In this document: piece by piece, positions 43,401 through 52,603 of the stretch
How the letters are laid out: each line of letters starts with the position of its first letter
How positions within the stretch are numbered: position 1 is the stretch's first letter
Assembly (NCBI RefSeq): GCF_027923765.1
Contig: NZ_AP026709.1
Span: 3,399,501-3,463,500 of the forward strand
Reading direction: 5' to 3'
Source: Pseudodesulfovibrio nedwellii
GTDB taxonomy: Bacteria; Desulfobacterota; Desulfovibrionia; Desulfovibrionales; Desulfovibrionaceae
DNA: 64,000 bases
Made by a program: the position numbers and the translations under genes
The notes under the pieces: model-generated
Seen by the model: the letters and a program-made list of their open reading frames with translations, nothing else
Databases searched by the model: none
Told to the model about the DNA's origin: nothing

Positions 43401-43521
43401 AATTTGCCGATAAGCGGTCGATTGCTTCGTTGCTGCGCGAAATTCCGATCCTTGCGTATGAGAATACGCGGCGGCCTTGAATTTCGCTTGCGCCTCGCAC
43501 TCGACCATTTCTCGGCAAATT
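43401..43521. repeat. 121-bp imperfect palindrome between ispE and tRNA-Gln
   Basis: The outer arms (AATTTGCCGA at 43401-43410 and its complement at 43512-43521) continue inward over about 25 bp with four mismatches. An inner GCGAAATTC/GAATTTC match and a central GCGTAT-GAGA-ATACGC hairpin (43454-43469) share the same centre. The whole unit could fold as one long stem in RNA, or be a palindromic mobile repeat. No ORF is involved. Confidence 0.55.
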
Positions 43522-43631
43522 CCGTCCCAATTTATCGGGAGGTTGCCGTGGGCGTCTGCGGAGCAGACTGCCGTCGTCGATGAGACGCATTCGCTGTGTG
43601 AGCGATACGACCTTTATCTTTGATGGAAAAT

Positions 43632-44513
43632 CTATCGACAATCCATCGTGAAAATTTCAATTCCGTCTTTTTCGAGAGCTTTTGCAGCAATCATTGCTGT
43701 GTCTCTGTTTTGGTAAAGGCCAAACAAAGAAGCTCCAGACCCGCTCATCGCGGCTGTTTCTGCCCCTGAGGTCATGATTTTTTCCTTTATTTCCTGTAGT
43801 CTTGGATGTTTTTCGAAGACAACAGGTTCAAAGTCGTTTGTCATTTCTCTGGGCGAAACGGGAGATGGAGTCTTAGTATCAGATTCTCGGGTTGTCAAGG
43901 ATTGGTGAACCTTTGTTGCGTTGTTTTTTTTATCCCAAGCCGAGAATGCCCATGGAGTGGAAACTTCAATGTCGGGGCAAGCTATTAGGAGCGTCATTCC
44001 TGATAAAGTTACGGACGCTGGTTCGAGCTTGTCCCCGATGCCTGTGGCCCAGGCCGGACCATCCATGAGAAAGAAAGGAACGTCTGCCCCCAGCGATGCA
44101 GCCAGCGAGAGCATGGCTTCTTGTGAAAGCCCTTTGTCTCCTGCTTCGGTGTTGAGCCATGTGAGCATGGCTGCGGCATCGGAGCTGCCGCCACCAAGTC
44201 CGCCGCCCATGGGGATATTTTTTGTCAGTGTGACGAAAATACCGGGATGAAACCCAGTAGCTTCGCCGAACCGTTTCCATGCCGTATACATGAGATTTGA
44301 AGTCGTCTCGAGTTCCGGTTTTTCCGGGCAGCGAATGTAAAAATGTTCGTCATGGCCAGGTTCGATCTTGATAAGATCACACGGTGTATCCACAGGAAAG
44401 AACAGAGTACGCAGTTCGTGATAACCGTCTTCACGCAGCCCAATGATTTCCAGATGCAGGTTGATTTTGGCCGAAGCTACGAGTGTGGCAGGATTCAATA
44501 GTCTATTCCTCAT
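43632..44513 (-). CDS. ispE: 4-diphosphocytidyl-2-C-methyl-D-erythritol kinase
   Basis: A GHMP kinase of the non-mevalonate isoprenoid pathway. ASAKINLHLEIIG is the N-terminal substrate loop, PMGGGLGGGSSDAAAML is the ATP loop, and SGSGASLFGLY closes the fold. ATG 44513 gives 293 residues. An ATG at 44531 is also in frame but sits inside the hairpin that ends the upstream protease gene, so the inner start is preferred. Confidence 0.93.
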   Translation of the reverse strand: MRNRLLNPATLVASAKINLHLEIIGLREDGYHELRTLFFPVDTPCDLIKIEPGHDEHFYIRCPEKPELETTSNLMYTAWKRFGEATGFHPGIFVTLTKNIPMGGGLGGGSSDAAAMLTWLNTEAGDKGLSQEAMLSLAASLGADVPFFLMDGPAWATGIGDKLEPASVTLSGMTLLIACPDIEVSTPWAFSAWDKKNNATKVHQSLTTRESDTKTPSPVSPREMTNDFEPVVFEKHPRLQEIKEKIMTSGAETAAMSGSGASLFGLYQNRDTAMIAAKALEKDGIEIFTMDCR

Positions 44514-44518
44514 AGAAG

Positions 44519-44544
44519 AAGGGGGCTCCATGTGGAGCCCCCTT
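44519..44544 (-). terminator. hairpin terminator between the HtrA gene and ispE
   Basis: A perfect 12-bp stem (44519-44530 with 44533-44544, loop of two) lies six bases past the protease stop. Read leftward it is followed by CTTCTT, a weak U tract, so read-through into ispE is likely. Confidence 0.6.
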
Positions 44545-44549
44545 TGATT

Positions 44550-45965
44550 TTACTTGTCGAGCGGCAGTGCCACGAAACTGTTCTGGCCCTGTCGTTTGAT
44601 GAGGAGCATGACCGCGCCACGCTTCTTGTCGCGTTTAATGACGCTTTTTAGCTCTGCCACGGTGTTTACATCTTTCTGGTTGGCCTGAATGATGACGTCG
44701 CCTTGGCGGATACCTTCCTCTCCGGCTGCAGTGTTGCGGTCAACCGTGACCACAACCAGTCCCTGAGTTTTGTCCAGACCGAGAGCCTGTGCTTCTTGGT
44801 CGGTGACGGACTTCAGCTGCATGCCAAGAACTTCGGCAGTCTTAGTCGGTCCCTGACCTTTGGGGGTCATGGCGGCCAGAGATTTGTCATTGCGTTGGCC
44901 TAGGGTAACGTTTTTGGTCACCTTTTTGCCTTTACTCCATAGACCGAGTCGAGCCTTGTCTCCCGGTGCCAGGCCTGCGATTTGTTTGAGCAGATCATTA
45001 TTGTCTTCGACTTTTTTGCCGTTGACTTCAAGGATGACATCGCCTTGCTTGACTCCACCCTTGTCGGCCGGAGAACCTTTGCCCACAGAGGCAATCAATG
45101 CACCAGTCGGTTCGGACAGGCCGAGAGCCTTGGCTTGGGTTTCACCCACGCGCTGGATGGTTACGCCAAGCCAGCCGCGTTGCACTATCTTGCCTTGCTG
45201 GAGCTGGCGGATGATTTTCTCAGCCTGGGTGCTTGGGATGGCAAAGCCAATGTTGTCGGCAGCAGCGTTGATGGCTGTGTTGATGCCGATTACTTCACCG
45301 CGCATGTTGAGCAACGGACCACCGGAGTTACCGGGGTTGATGGATGCATCGGTCTGAAGGAAGTTGTCGAACGGTCCGGCCCCGATGATACGGTGTTTTG
45401 CTGAAATAATGCCAGCTGTGACGGTATTATCCAAGCCGAAGGGGTTGCCGATGGCCAGAACCCATTCGCCGACCTGAATGGCGTCGGAATTGCCAAGAGG
45501 TAAGGTGGACAGTGTTTTGTCAGCCTTGATCTTGATGACAGCCAGATCGGTCTCGCGGTCTGCGCCGACAACTTTGGCTTCATATATTTTTTTATTGTCC
45601 TGAAAACGGACGGTCACTTTGTCTGCGCCTTCGATGACGTGATTGTTGGTCACGATCAGGCCGTCGCTGGTGATGACGAAGCCGGAACCCTGCCCCAACT
45701 GTTTGCGGGGTTGCCCCTGTTGTTGGCCGAAGAACTGGTCGAATCGGTCGAAAAATTCGTGGAACGGGTGTCCTTCCGGGACCTGTTGACGGAATTGCTG
45801 TCCGTGTCCGGGCGCGGCAGTTTTTTCTGTTGAAATGAAAACAACAGCCTTACCTGCCTTGGCGGCCAGCTCCGTGAACACGGGTAGTCCGTTGGCTTGT
45901 GCAATGAGCGGCACAGCCATGATAAAGGCAAAAGCGAGAGTGAGTGTTTTGAATTTGCGAATCAT
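44550..45965 (-). CDS. DegP/HtrA-family periplasmic serine protease
   Basis: The 471-residue protein has a signal peptide (about residues 1-25), a trypsin-like domain with His in VTNNHVIEGA, Asp in DRETDLAVIKI and Ser in PGNSGGPLLN, and two PDZ domains (about 260-350 and 375-465). It degrades or refolds damaged envelope proteins. The Q-rich loop after residue 55 corresponds to the regulatory LA loop. Similar in size to DegP; DegP and DegQ cannot be separated here. Confidence 0.94.
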   Translation of the reverse strand: MIRKFKTLTLAFAFIMAVPLIAQANGLPVFTELAAKAGKAVVFISTEKTAAPGHGQQFRQQVPEGHPFHEFFDRFDQFFGQQQGQPRKQLGQGSGFVITSDGLIVTNNHVIEGADKVTVRFQDNKKIYEAKVVGADRETDLAVIKIKADKTLSTLPLGNSDAIQVGEWVLAIGNPFGLDNTVTAGIISAKHRIIGAGPFDNFLQTDASINPGNSGGPLLNMRGEVIGINTAINAAADNIGFAIPSTQAEKIIRQLQQGKIVQRGWLGVTIQRVGETQAKALGLSEPTGALIASVGKGSPADKGGVKQGDVILEVNGKKVEDNNDLLKQIAGLAPGDKARLGLWSKGKKVTKNVTLGQRNDKSLAAMTPKGQGPTKTAEVLGMQLKSVTDQEAQALGLDKTQGLVVVTVDRNTAAGEEGIRQGDVIIQANQKDVNTVAELKSVIKRDKKRGAVMLLIKRQGQNSFVALPLDK

Positions 45966-46151
45966 AAAGCCTCCGAAAAAATAATGCGAAAAACAGGATG
46001 GCGGTATTTAGCCGCTTTTTGGAACTATAGGCCTTTTTTATCAGTTGTAAACAGTGTGAATGAATTTGCACGCAACAAAATGTGCATTGCACAGTCTTGA
46101 AGACGAAACACTTGCCTTTTTATCAGCGGTCGGATAGGAGAAATTCCCCGT

Positions 46152-46228
46152 GCCCCCATAGCTCAGGTGGATAGAGCACAGGATTCCTAATCCTGGTGCC
46201 GCGTGTTCGAATCGCGCTGGGGGCACCA
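46152..46228 (+). tRNA. tRNA-Arg (anticodon CCT)
   Basis: A 77-nt cloverleaf. The acceptor arms are GCCCCCA/TGGGGGC, the D region is AGCTCAGGTGGATAGAGC, the anticodon loop TTCCTAA gives CCT, the T arm has GTTCGAATC, and the CCA end is encoded. A strong terminator follows. Confidence 0.95.
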
Positions 46229-46239
46229 TGTGGAAATAG

Positions 46240-46271
46240 AGCCCGTTCTCCTTGGAGAGCGGGCTTTTTTC
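46240..46271 (+). terminator. terminator of tRNA-Arg
   Basis: A 12-bp stem with one wobble (46240-46251 with 46254-46265) is followed by a run of T's, 12 bases after the tRNA. Confidence 0.9.
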
Positions 46272-46420
46272 TGTTTAATGATTGCGTGTACGCCGCAGTT
46301 GTTGCAATTATCTATATAATCCTGTTATTTTATTATGAATAGTAAATAGATGATGAGTGGGGAGTTTGCGGAAGTTGTTTTTGCCGAAGACGTTTGAATC
46401 GGAATGGAGTGGATAGTCGT

Positions 46421-47719
46421 ATGAGAAACAGAGATTGGTTTTTGGGGAAAAAAAGTGTGCCAGCTTTATGCATGGCGGTAGCCGTGTTCCTGATGGTCGG
46501 TTGTTCCTCTTCTTCCAAGGGGGAAGCCATTGATCTTATGCCTGCTCCCGCCATTTATTCCGAGTTTGTCAATCCCTTTGAAAAGGACGTGCTTCCTCCT
46601 AGTACTATTTATTATGCCACCAACCGTGCGCCTGCTGTCGAAGGAGAGCTTGCTTATAGCTCGCTTCGAGGGGGCGTTCTTCGGTTTGGTGCCGCCAGTA
46701 TCAAGATGGGAGAGGGGGATTTTAGTTGGGAGGAAGCCAAACGTATTTCTTTGCTCAAAAATCGAACGGACAAATATCCTCTCAAAGTGGAAAGCGTCAA
46801 TGAATATGGTGTACTTGGTTCAAGTTTGAACGGATTTGTTGCAAAGGATTTTAATGAGGTCGGAGTGGAAACGACCGGTAAGGAATTTGCTCGGCATATC
46901 GATGAAAAATTGAGTCGGTCAAAACGGAAAGATGTTTTTGTGTATGTCCATGGATACAAAGTTGACTTTAATAATCCTATTTTGGTTACGGCTGAATTGT
47001 GGCATTTCCTTGGATACGATGGTGCTTTCATTGCCTATTCATGGCCGTCCACGCCGAGAACGTTGGCATATTTGTCAGATCTTGAGACTGCGGAGCTTTC
47101 ATCATATCAGTTCCGGGCATTTTTGGAATTCCTTGCAAAAAAGACGGACGCTGAGCGAATTCATATCGTTGGTTACAGTGCTGGGACTCGGATTGTGGAT
47201 AAGGCGCTTTTCCAGCTGACCCTTGCCAACAGGCACGTTTCAAAGGAAGGTTTGAAGGAGTTAAAGCTCGGCCATGTGATGCTTATCGGCAGTGATATGG
47301 ATGGCGCTATTTTTGCGGCGAATATTCGGGAAGGTATGCTCGATATCGTCGAAGATCTTTCTGTTTATGTGTCAGATTCTGACAGTGCTGTGGCTGTGGC
47401 GGAATGGCTTTTTGATTGGGGAAGGCTTGGTCAAGTCTCGCGTGAGATGTCTGTGCCGGTGAAGAGTTTTCTTGAGGCCAATCCCAAGCTCCGCGTTATT
47501 GATGTGACAGGGGCAGCGGATGCAGATGCCGGAAATGGGCATGGATATTTCCGTGATAGTCCCTGGGTCAGTAGTGATATACTCATGACCTTGATGTACG
47601 ACCTGCCACCTGAAGAAAGAGGATTGGCCAAAGATGTCGATATGCCCATATGGGAATTCCCGGAGGATTATCAACAGCGGCTTTTGGAAAAACTGCAAGT
47701 TAAATTAAAGCCCCAGTAA
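46421..47719 (+). CDS. DUF900-family alpha/beta-hydrolase lipoprotein
   Basis: The 432-residue protein has a lipoprotein signal ending in the lipobox LMVGC near residue 28, so it is probably anchored to a membrane. The hydrolase part has DVFVYVHGYKVDF (oxyanion region), IAYSWPSTP and the nucleophile elbow GYSAGTR, followed by MLIGSDMDG. This is the DUF900/COG4782 pattern of serine esterases of unknown substrate. ATG 46421 begins the signal peptide; a TTG at 46394 is less likely. Confidence 0.8.
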   Translation: MRNRDWFLGKKSVPALCMAVAVFLMVGCSSSSKGEAIDLMPAPAIYSEFVNPFEKDVLPPSTIYYATNRAPAVEGELAYSSLRGGVLRFGAASIKMGEGDFSWEEAKRISLLKNRTDKYPLKVESVNEYGVLGSSLNGFVAKDFNEVGVETTGKEFARHIDEKLSRSKRKDVFVYVHGYKVDFNNPILVTAELWHFLGYDGAFIAYSWPSTPRTLAYLSDLETAELSSYQFRAFLEFLAKKTDAERIHIVGYSAGTRIVDKALFQLTLANRHVSKEGLKELKLGHVMLIGSDMDGAIFAANIREGMLDIVEDLSVYVSDSDSAVAVAEWLFDWGRLGQVSREMSVPVKSFLEANPKLRVIDVTGAADADAGNGHGYFRDSPWVSSDILMTLMYDLPPEERGLAKDVDMPIWEFPEDYQQRLLEKLQVKLKPQ

Positions 47720-47851
47720 GAGCAGCCCTTGTGGGCGGAGGGCTTTTGTGGCGTAGCTTCGATACATTTTAGGCTTCCACTCATTACTTGATTTCTTGAT
47801 CCTTGAGCGATAGTGCATCGCCACGACGTTATCTTGTATTGGAGCCATATA

Positions 47852-48454
47852 ATGACACAGAATTCCTTTTCCGATCTTTCTTTTTCTCTTGATATGCCCA
47901 AATGGGCCGTTTCAACCCTTGAATCATTACCAACGCATATGCCGACGCCGGAAGAGCGCATGGCGGCTGTTATCGAGTTTTCGCGACAGAATTTCCTGAG
48001 GAATACTGGTGGGCCTTTTGCTGCTGGAGTGTTTGAACGGGATTCCGGGCGGTTGGTCGTTATCGGCGTGAACCGCGTTATGCCGTACAATTGTTCGTCG
48101 GCGCATGCCGAGATCATGGCCTTGTCATTGGCTCAGAAGATGCTCGGGACCTATGACCTTGGCGCTGAGGGGCTTCCAGCCCATGAGTTGGTAGTCAACT
48201 GGCGGCCTTGTGCAATGTGTTTCGGAGCAGTGATATGGTCCGGGGTGCGTTCGTTGGTTATTGCAGGGTCCGGGCCGGAGTTGGAAGAAATTACCGGGTT
48301 TGACGAAGGGCCGGTCAGTGAGAATTGGCGGGTTGAATTGGATCGACGCGGTATTTCCCTGACTAATGATGTCCTGCGGGATGAAGCTATTGCCGCCTAT
48401 CGTGAATTCGCGGCTTCACAGAACACCGTTTATAATGCGCGGCAGGGGAATTAA
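47852..48454 (+). CDS. nucleoside/guanine deaminase-like protein (CDA superfamily)
   Basis: The 200-residue protein has the cytidine-deaminase-like zinc site HAEIMAL (His ligand, catalytic Glu) and WRPCAMCFGAV (two Cys ligands). The pattern fits guanine or nucleoside deaminases more than TadA. TGGAG lies upstream of ATG 47852; the frame from 47813 is not used. It faces the chemoreceptor gene across a 19-bp perfect hairpin. Confidence 0.85.
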   Translation: MTQNSFSDLSFSLDMPKWAVSTLESLPTHMPTPEERMAAVIEFSRQNFLRNTGGPFAAGVFERDSGRLVVIGVNRVMPYNCSSAHAEIMALSLAQKMLGTYDLGAEGLPAHELVVNWRPCAMCFGAVIWSGVRSLVIAGSGPELEEITGFDEGPVSENWRVELDRRGISLTNDVLRDEAIAAYREFAASQNTVYNARQGN

Positions 48455-48457
48455 TGA

Positions 48458-48501
48458 CGTCTACTTCTCGTGCCGTCATTTTACGGCACGAGAAGTAGAC
48501 G
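48458..48501. terminator. bidirectional terminator, 19-bp perfect stem
   Basis: Bases 48458-48476 are perfectly complementary to 48483-48501 with the loop CATTTT. It lies four bases past the deaminase stop and 13 bases before the end of the convergent chemoreceptor gene, serving both transcripts. Confidence 0.75.
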
Positions 48502-48513
48502 GTTAAAGAATTG

Positions 48514-50181
48514 TTATTCGCTTTTCAATGAAGCAATCAAAGCCTTGAGCTGCACCGACTGTGCGGCAAGGTCCATGATGGCTTCCGTCGCCTGTCCCAT
48601 GCCTTCAGCTGTTTCAGTGGAGATGCTGTTTATTTCATCAGCAGCCCGATTTATTTCCTCACTTGCGGCGGATTGTTCTTCACTTGCTGTTGCGATGGAG
48701 CGCACACGATCAGAACTGTCGTTCACTAGCTCGACGATATCCTGCAATTCTTGACCAGCTTTTTTGGCCAATCCGGTAGTCATCGATACGACCTCGTTGG
48801 TGTCGTTCATGTGGTTAATGTTACTTTCGGTGAGTTTTTGAATCGAGCCGATGGTACTTTCAACTTCCTTTGTGGCGGACATGGTTTTTTCAGCCAGTTT
48901 CCTGACTTCATCTGCCACGACCGAGAATCCTCTCCCGGCTTCTCCTGCACGGGCAGCCTCAATGGCGGCATTCAGAGCCAGCAGGTTTGTTTGGTCTGCA
49001 ATATCATTGATGACATTGATTATTTCACCAATGCCAAGGGCGCGTTCTCCCAAAGAATGCAGGCTCTCCCGCATGGCCTTAGTCCTGTCTGACACGGTGC
49101 CTATGGCTGTGATGACTTCTTCAACAACAGTCAGGCCGGATTCTGCCACGGTTTTGGCGTTGTCAGTCTTTTCGGCTGCAGTGGAAGCATTTGAAGCGAC
49201 TTCAAATACCGTTGCGTTCATTTCTTCCATTGCTGCTGCGGTTTCGAGCGTCCTTAGCTTTTGAGTCTCGGCACCCTGTGCGACCTGTTGTACCTGAGCG
49301 GCAAGCTGCTCACTGGCTATGGAAAGATGGTGCGATGAGTCTTCTAATGTAACCGCTGCCTCATGGCGGGCAGTAATTCCGGCCTGCTCTGCGTGAGTTT
49401 GCGCTTCTTCAGCTGTTCTTTTTGCTTGCATGGCCTGTTGTTCATGCTCTTTTGCCGTCTCGATTTGTTTGACAAGATTTTTGTTTAGTTCTTCAATTTC
49501 CTGCATACCCTTGTTTATTTCGGCATGGAGAAACATTTTTTCATCTTTGGCGTTTTTCCATGACGCCCAGAGAATGGGGATGAGAAGAAGAAGGAGTGCG
49601 AACCCTTTGCCGATGGACATGAGTGCGCGGGAGAACAACATGTCGTGGATGTCGTTCATTCTGATATCGGCTCCGGTGACATATCGGGTGCCATCCGGGG
49701 CCGTGAATGGAACCAGTATGCAATGAAAGTTTCCATCGCTGTTTTCATAATCTTTAAATACCGTCTTGTTGGAAGAAAATATGTTTTTTAGCGTCGCACT
49801 TGCATCCACACAGGGGGCCATGAATTTAATGTAGTCTCTCGCTGCAATGTCGTCGCGAGAAGCATTGGAGCTGGTATAAAACACGTCGCCGTTTTTCTTG
49901 ATCATCGAGTAGAGGTTGACGATGTTCGTGTCTTTTATGGCGTCATTCAAATCTGAAAGTATGCTGGTGTATGTTTGCACATCAGATTGTTTTGCAGCAA
50001 TACCAACATGGTAGTCCTTTCCGATGATTGCAGGGATGACATGTGCGGCATTTTTGAGTTGTTCATCTGTTGCATGCAGCACCTGATTCTTGGTGGAAAG
50101 GTATTCGTATCCAGAGAAAAGGAAAACGCCGAGTATATAAACGGCAAAAGCAATAGTCAGTCTAAGTACATTCTTTTTCAT
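48514..50181 (-). CDS. methyl-accepting chemotaxis protein
   Basis: The 555-residue receptor has an N-terminal membrane helix (about residues 7-25), a periplasmic Cache-like sensing domain, and a second helix near 185-205. A long coiled coil rich in Ala, Glu and Gln ([20 protein letters not shown]) follows, then the signalling tip ([20 protein letters not shown], then [15 protein letters not shown]). There is no clear HAMP domain. The ligand is unknown. The start at 50181 places the first helix directly at the N-terminus. Confidence 0.9.
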   Translation of the reverse strand: MKKNVLRLTIAFAVYILGVFLFSGYEYLSTKNQVLHATDEQLKNAAHVIPAIIGKDYHVGIAAKQSDVQTYTSILSDLNDAIKDTNIVNLYSMIKKNGDVFYTSSNASRDDIAARDYIKFMAPCVDASATLKNIFSSNKTVFKDYENSDGNFHCILVPFTAPDGTRYVTGADIRMNDIHDMLFSRALMSIGKGFALLLLLIPILWASWKNAKDEKMFLHAEINKGMQEIEELNKNLVKQIETAKEHEQQAMQAKRTAEEAQTHAEQAGITARHEAAVTLEDSSHHLSIASEQLAAQVQQVAQGAETQKLRTLETAAAMEEMNATVFEVASNASTAAEKTDNAKTVAESGLTVVEEVITAIGTVSDRTKAMRESLHSLGERALGIGEIINVINDIADQTNLLALNAAIEAARAGEAGRGFSVVADEVRKLAEKTMSATKEVESTIGSIQKLTESNINHMNDTNEVVSMTTGLAKKAGQELQDIVELVNDSSDRVRSIATASEEQSAASEEINRAADEINSISTETAEGMGQATEAIMDLAAQSVQLKALIASLKSE

Positions 50182-50283
50182 GAGAGGTTCTATCTTTTTT
50201 TTGTGGTGAATATATTGTCGCAGAATGGACGATGACTGACAGTCATCGTCTATTGTTTGGCACACGTAACCGATTGACTTCAT

Positions 50284-50727
50284 AGTGAAAGTTGCAGTTT
50301 GGAAACGTCGAAGCCTGCGTCATCAGTGTGGAAAGTCAGGGAGAAAGATCGTGGACTATCGAGTGCATGTACATCCAGCTATTCATTGAGTATCTTTTTC
50401 GAGACAATTCTGATGAAATAGTCTGTAAATACAAAGTCTTGTACCAATACTTATATGCATTATATTGAGTCCACATGATGTGAAATCGATCCATAGGCCA
50501 TCACTAGGGAGTCGTCAACATCAATGCATCCCTTCAAGTGTGAAGAAAGATCATCTGTTGGATGTGTGTATGGGAGCATGGAACAGAAAAAGTTTTTCCA
50601 AAGAGACAAGACGCATTGGTTTTTCAACATTGCTTGGAGAATGATAATTGATGACAGGGGATTAATTTTTGGCGTAGCTTTTTGACGACCAATTCTTTTT
50701 TTTACGAAGTCATGGTGGAGGAGGCGA
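50284..50727. other. 444-bp intergenic region
   Basis: Between the divergent chemoreceptor and PAS kinase genes. I see no credible ORF, tRNA or strong hairpin. It presumably holds both promoters. A GGAGGAGG site directly before 50728 belongs to the kinase gene. Confidence 0.4.
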
Positions 50728-52461
50728 ATGAACCTCGTTATTGTGCTCGCATCGATGGTTCTTCAGTTTGCGGCTGGGTTTCTAGCCTTGCGACTTATCA
50801 TTGATACTGATCGCAGTTGGGCCTGGATCCTTCTGGCTGCGGGGATTTTTGCTATGGCGTTTCGCCGTGTTCATACTTTGTACGCGATGTATTCAAAGGG
50901 CGTTGACCCCTCGCTGCTCTATGAAGGCCTTGGATTGGCTGTCTCCATTCTTCTTTTTTTTGGTGTTTTTATGGTTGCCCCGATGATACGGGATATGCGC
51001 AAAGCGACGGCTCGTTTGGCGCGAAGTGAAGAACGGTACAGGACTGTTGCCGAATTTACACACGACTGGGAGTATTGGCTCGCACCTAACGATACGTATC
51101 AGTATGTTTCTCCGGCCTGTGAAAGAATCACCGGGTACGGCCCGGATGAGTTCTTCCTTGATCCTGAATTATTTGAACGATTGATCCATCCCGATGATCG
51201 TGAAGTGGTGTTGAGTCAGATTTCTTCGGTTGAAAAGATGCACCAGCGCATGCGGTTTGATTGTCGGATAATCGCCAGGGATGGACGTATTCATTGGGTC
51301 GCGTACAACAGCATGCCTGTGTATTCTCCAGATGGGCTTTATCTTGGCGTTCGTGCGTCGGTGAGAGAAATTGAACATCGCAAACGGTTGGAGGTCGAAC
51401 TACGTGAAAGCCGTGCTTTATATCAGGGATTGATCCAAGATTCCCGGTCCATGATATTTCGGCTTGATCCTTCGGGGCTGGTGACATTTGTAAACAATCA
51501 AGTCCTCGGCTGTTGGGGATGTGTCGAGTCTGATTTCCTTGGAAAGTCGATTAAGGATATCCTTTTGGGCGATGGTGCTGGTTCTGATGGAGCTTACCAA
51601 ATGGATGATTTTTTGACTTCTGGCGGACGGTTTGAACTGGAAACGACAGTGAAAATGTTCTGCGGAAGTACCATCTGGTGTCAGTGGGGTGGCAGTGTAC
51701 TTCGGGATATTGAAGGCGGGATTAGTGGTTTTGTTCTTGTTGGGCTCGATGTTTCCAATCGTAAGGCTTTGGATAAGTTGAAGGAGAATGTGACACGGGT
51801 TGTTCGACATGATCTCAAGTCTCCGCTTTCCGGTATTATCGGCATCCCGCGCCTGCTTCGGAAGGACAACAATATCACTCCACGACAGGCTGATTTGCTT
51901 AAAGCTGTTGAAGATGCTGGAAGCCTTATGCTCGAACTTCTCAATCAATCCATTAACTTATATAAGCTGGAAACTGGGACTTATCGATTCAATATTGAGG
52001 AATTTGATCTTGTTGAATTGCTCGGTATTATTGTGAAATCCATTCAGGTCAGTCAGGAACGACCAGCAAGTGTTGTGGTGACGATGGACGGAAATTCTGT
52101 GGGGAATGAAGGGCAATTCTTGATTTGTGCTGAGCAGCCGCTTGTTTTTTCACTTTTTAGCAATCTGTTGCGAAACGCTTTTGAAGCCAGCGAGAAAGAG
52201 CCGATCAGCGTGGATTTGCGAAATGATGGCGGGTGTGTGGTTCGTATTCATAACGCCGGGGTGGTTCCTGAATCCATACGAGCGTCTTTTTTTGAGAAGT
52301 ACGTCACCGAAGGAAAGCCCGGTGGCACGGGACTGGGAACCTTTAGTGCGAAGCTTATCGCACAGTCCCATGGAGGTGATATTACAATGGATTCGTCAGC
52401 AGGAAGCGGGACGATCGTTACAGTCTGGCTCCCCCTGAAAACGGAGTGCTTTTCCTGTTAA
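50728..52461 (+). CDS. membrane PAS-sensor histidine kinase
   Basis: The 577-residue protein has about three membrane segments in the first 90 residues, then two PAS domains (about 105-230 with a PAC motif, and 235-350). The kinase core has VVRHDLKSPLSG as H box, NLLRNAFEA and GTGLGTFSAKL. The RHDLKSP variant and the kinase half resemble those of the kinase at 28756-30114. A very strong GGAGGAGG ribosome site precedes the ATG. No response regulator adjoins it. Confidence 0.9.
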   Translation: MNLVIVLASMVLQFAAGFLALRLIIDTDRSWAWILLAAGIFAMAFRRVHTLYAMYSKGVDPSLLYEGLGLAVSILLFFGVFMVAPMIRDMRKATARLARSEERYRTVAEFTHDWEYWLAPNDTYQYVSPACERITGYGPDEFFLDPELFERLIHPDDREVVLSQISSVEKMHQRMRFDCRIIARDGRIHWVAYNSMPVYSPDGLYLGVRASVREIEHRKRLEVELRESRALYQGLIQDSRSMIFRLDPSGLVTFVNNQVLGCWGCVESDFLGKSIKDILLGDGAGSDGAYQMDDFLTSGGRFELETTVKMFCGSTIWCQWGGSVLRDIEGGISGFVLVGLDVSNRKALDKLKENVTRVVRHDLKSPLSGIIGIPRLLRKDNNITPRQADLLKAVEDAGSLMLELLNQSINLYKLETGTYRFNIEEFDLVELLGIIVKSIQVSQERPASVVVTMDGNSVGNEGQFLICAEQPLVFSLFSNLLRNAFEASEKEPISVDLRNDGGCVVRIHNAGVVPESIRASFFEKYVTEGKPGGTGLGTFSAKLIAQSHGGDITMDSSAGSGTIVTVWLPLKTECFSC

Positions 52462-52603
52462 TCCTTTATTCCTCGATCAGCCCTTAAAAAATATCGAGTC
52501 ATATCAGCCCGACTATTGTGGAATCATGGCCACCGTGGAGATCAAAATCAGGGGCGAGAGTCTAAAAGGGGCATCGCCGTTTAAGCCTGTGAAGGGATGA
52601 CTT

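Noticed and set aside
42381..43583. 400-codon rightward frame covering prs and tRNA-Gln
   Set aside because: Antisense to a complete prs gene and passes through a tRNA; no recognisable domain.
44529..44531. The outer ATG of ispE as the start codon
   Set aside because: It lies in the loop of the terminator hairpin of the protease gene; the inner ATG at 44513 is more plausible, although this is not certain.
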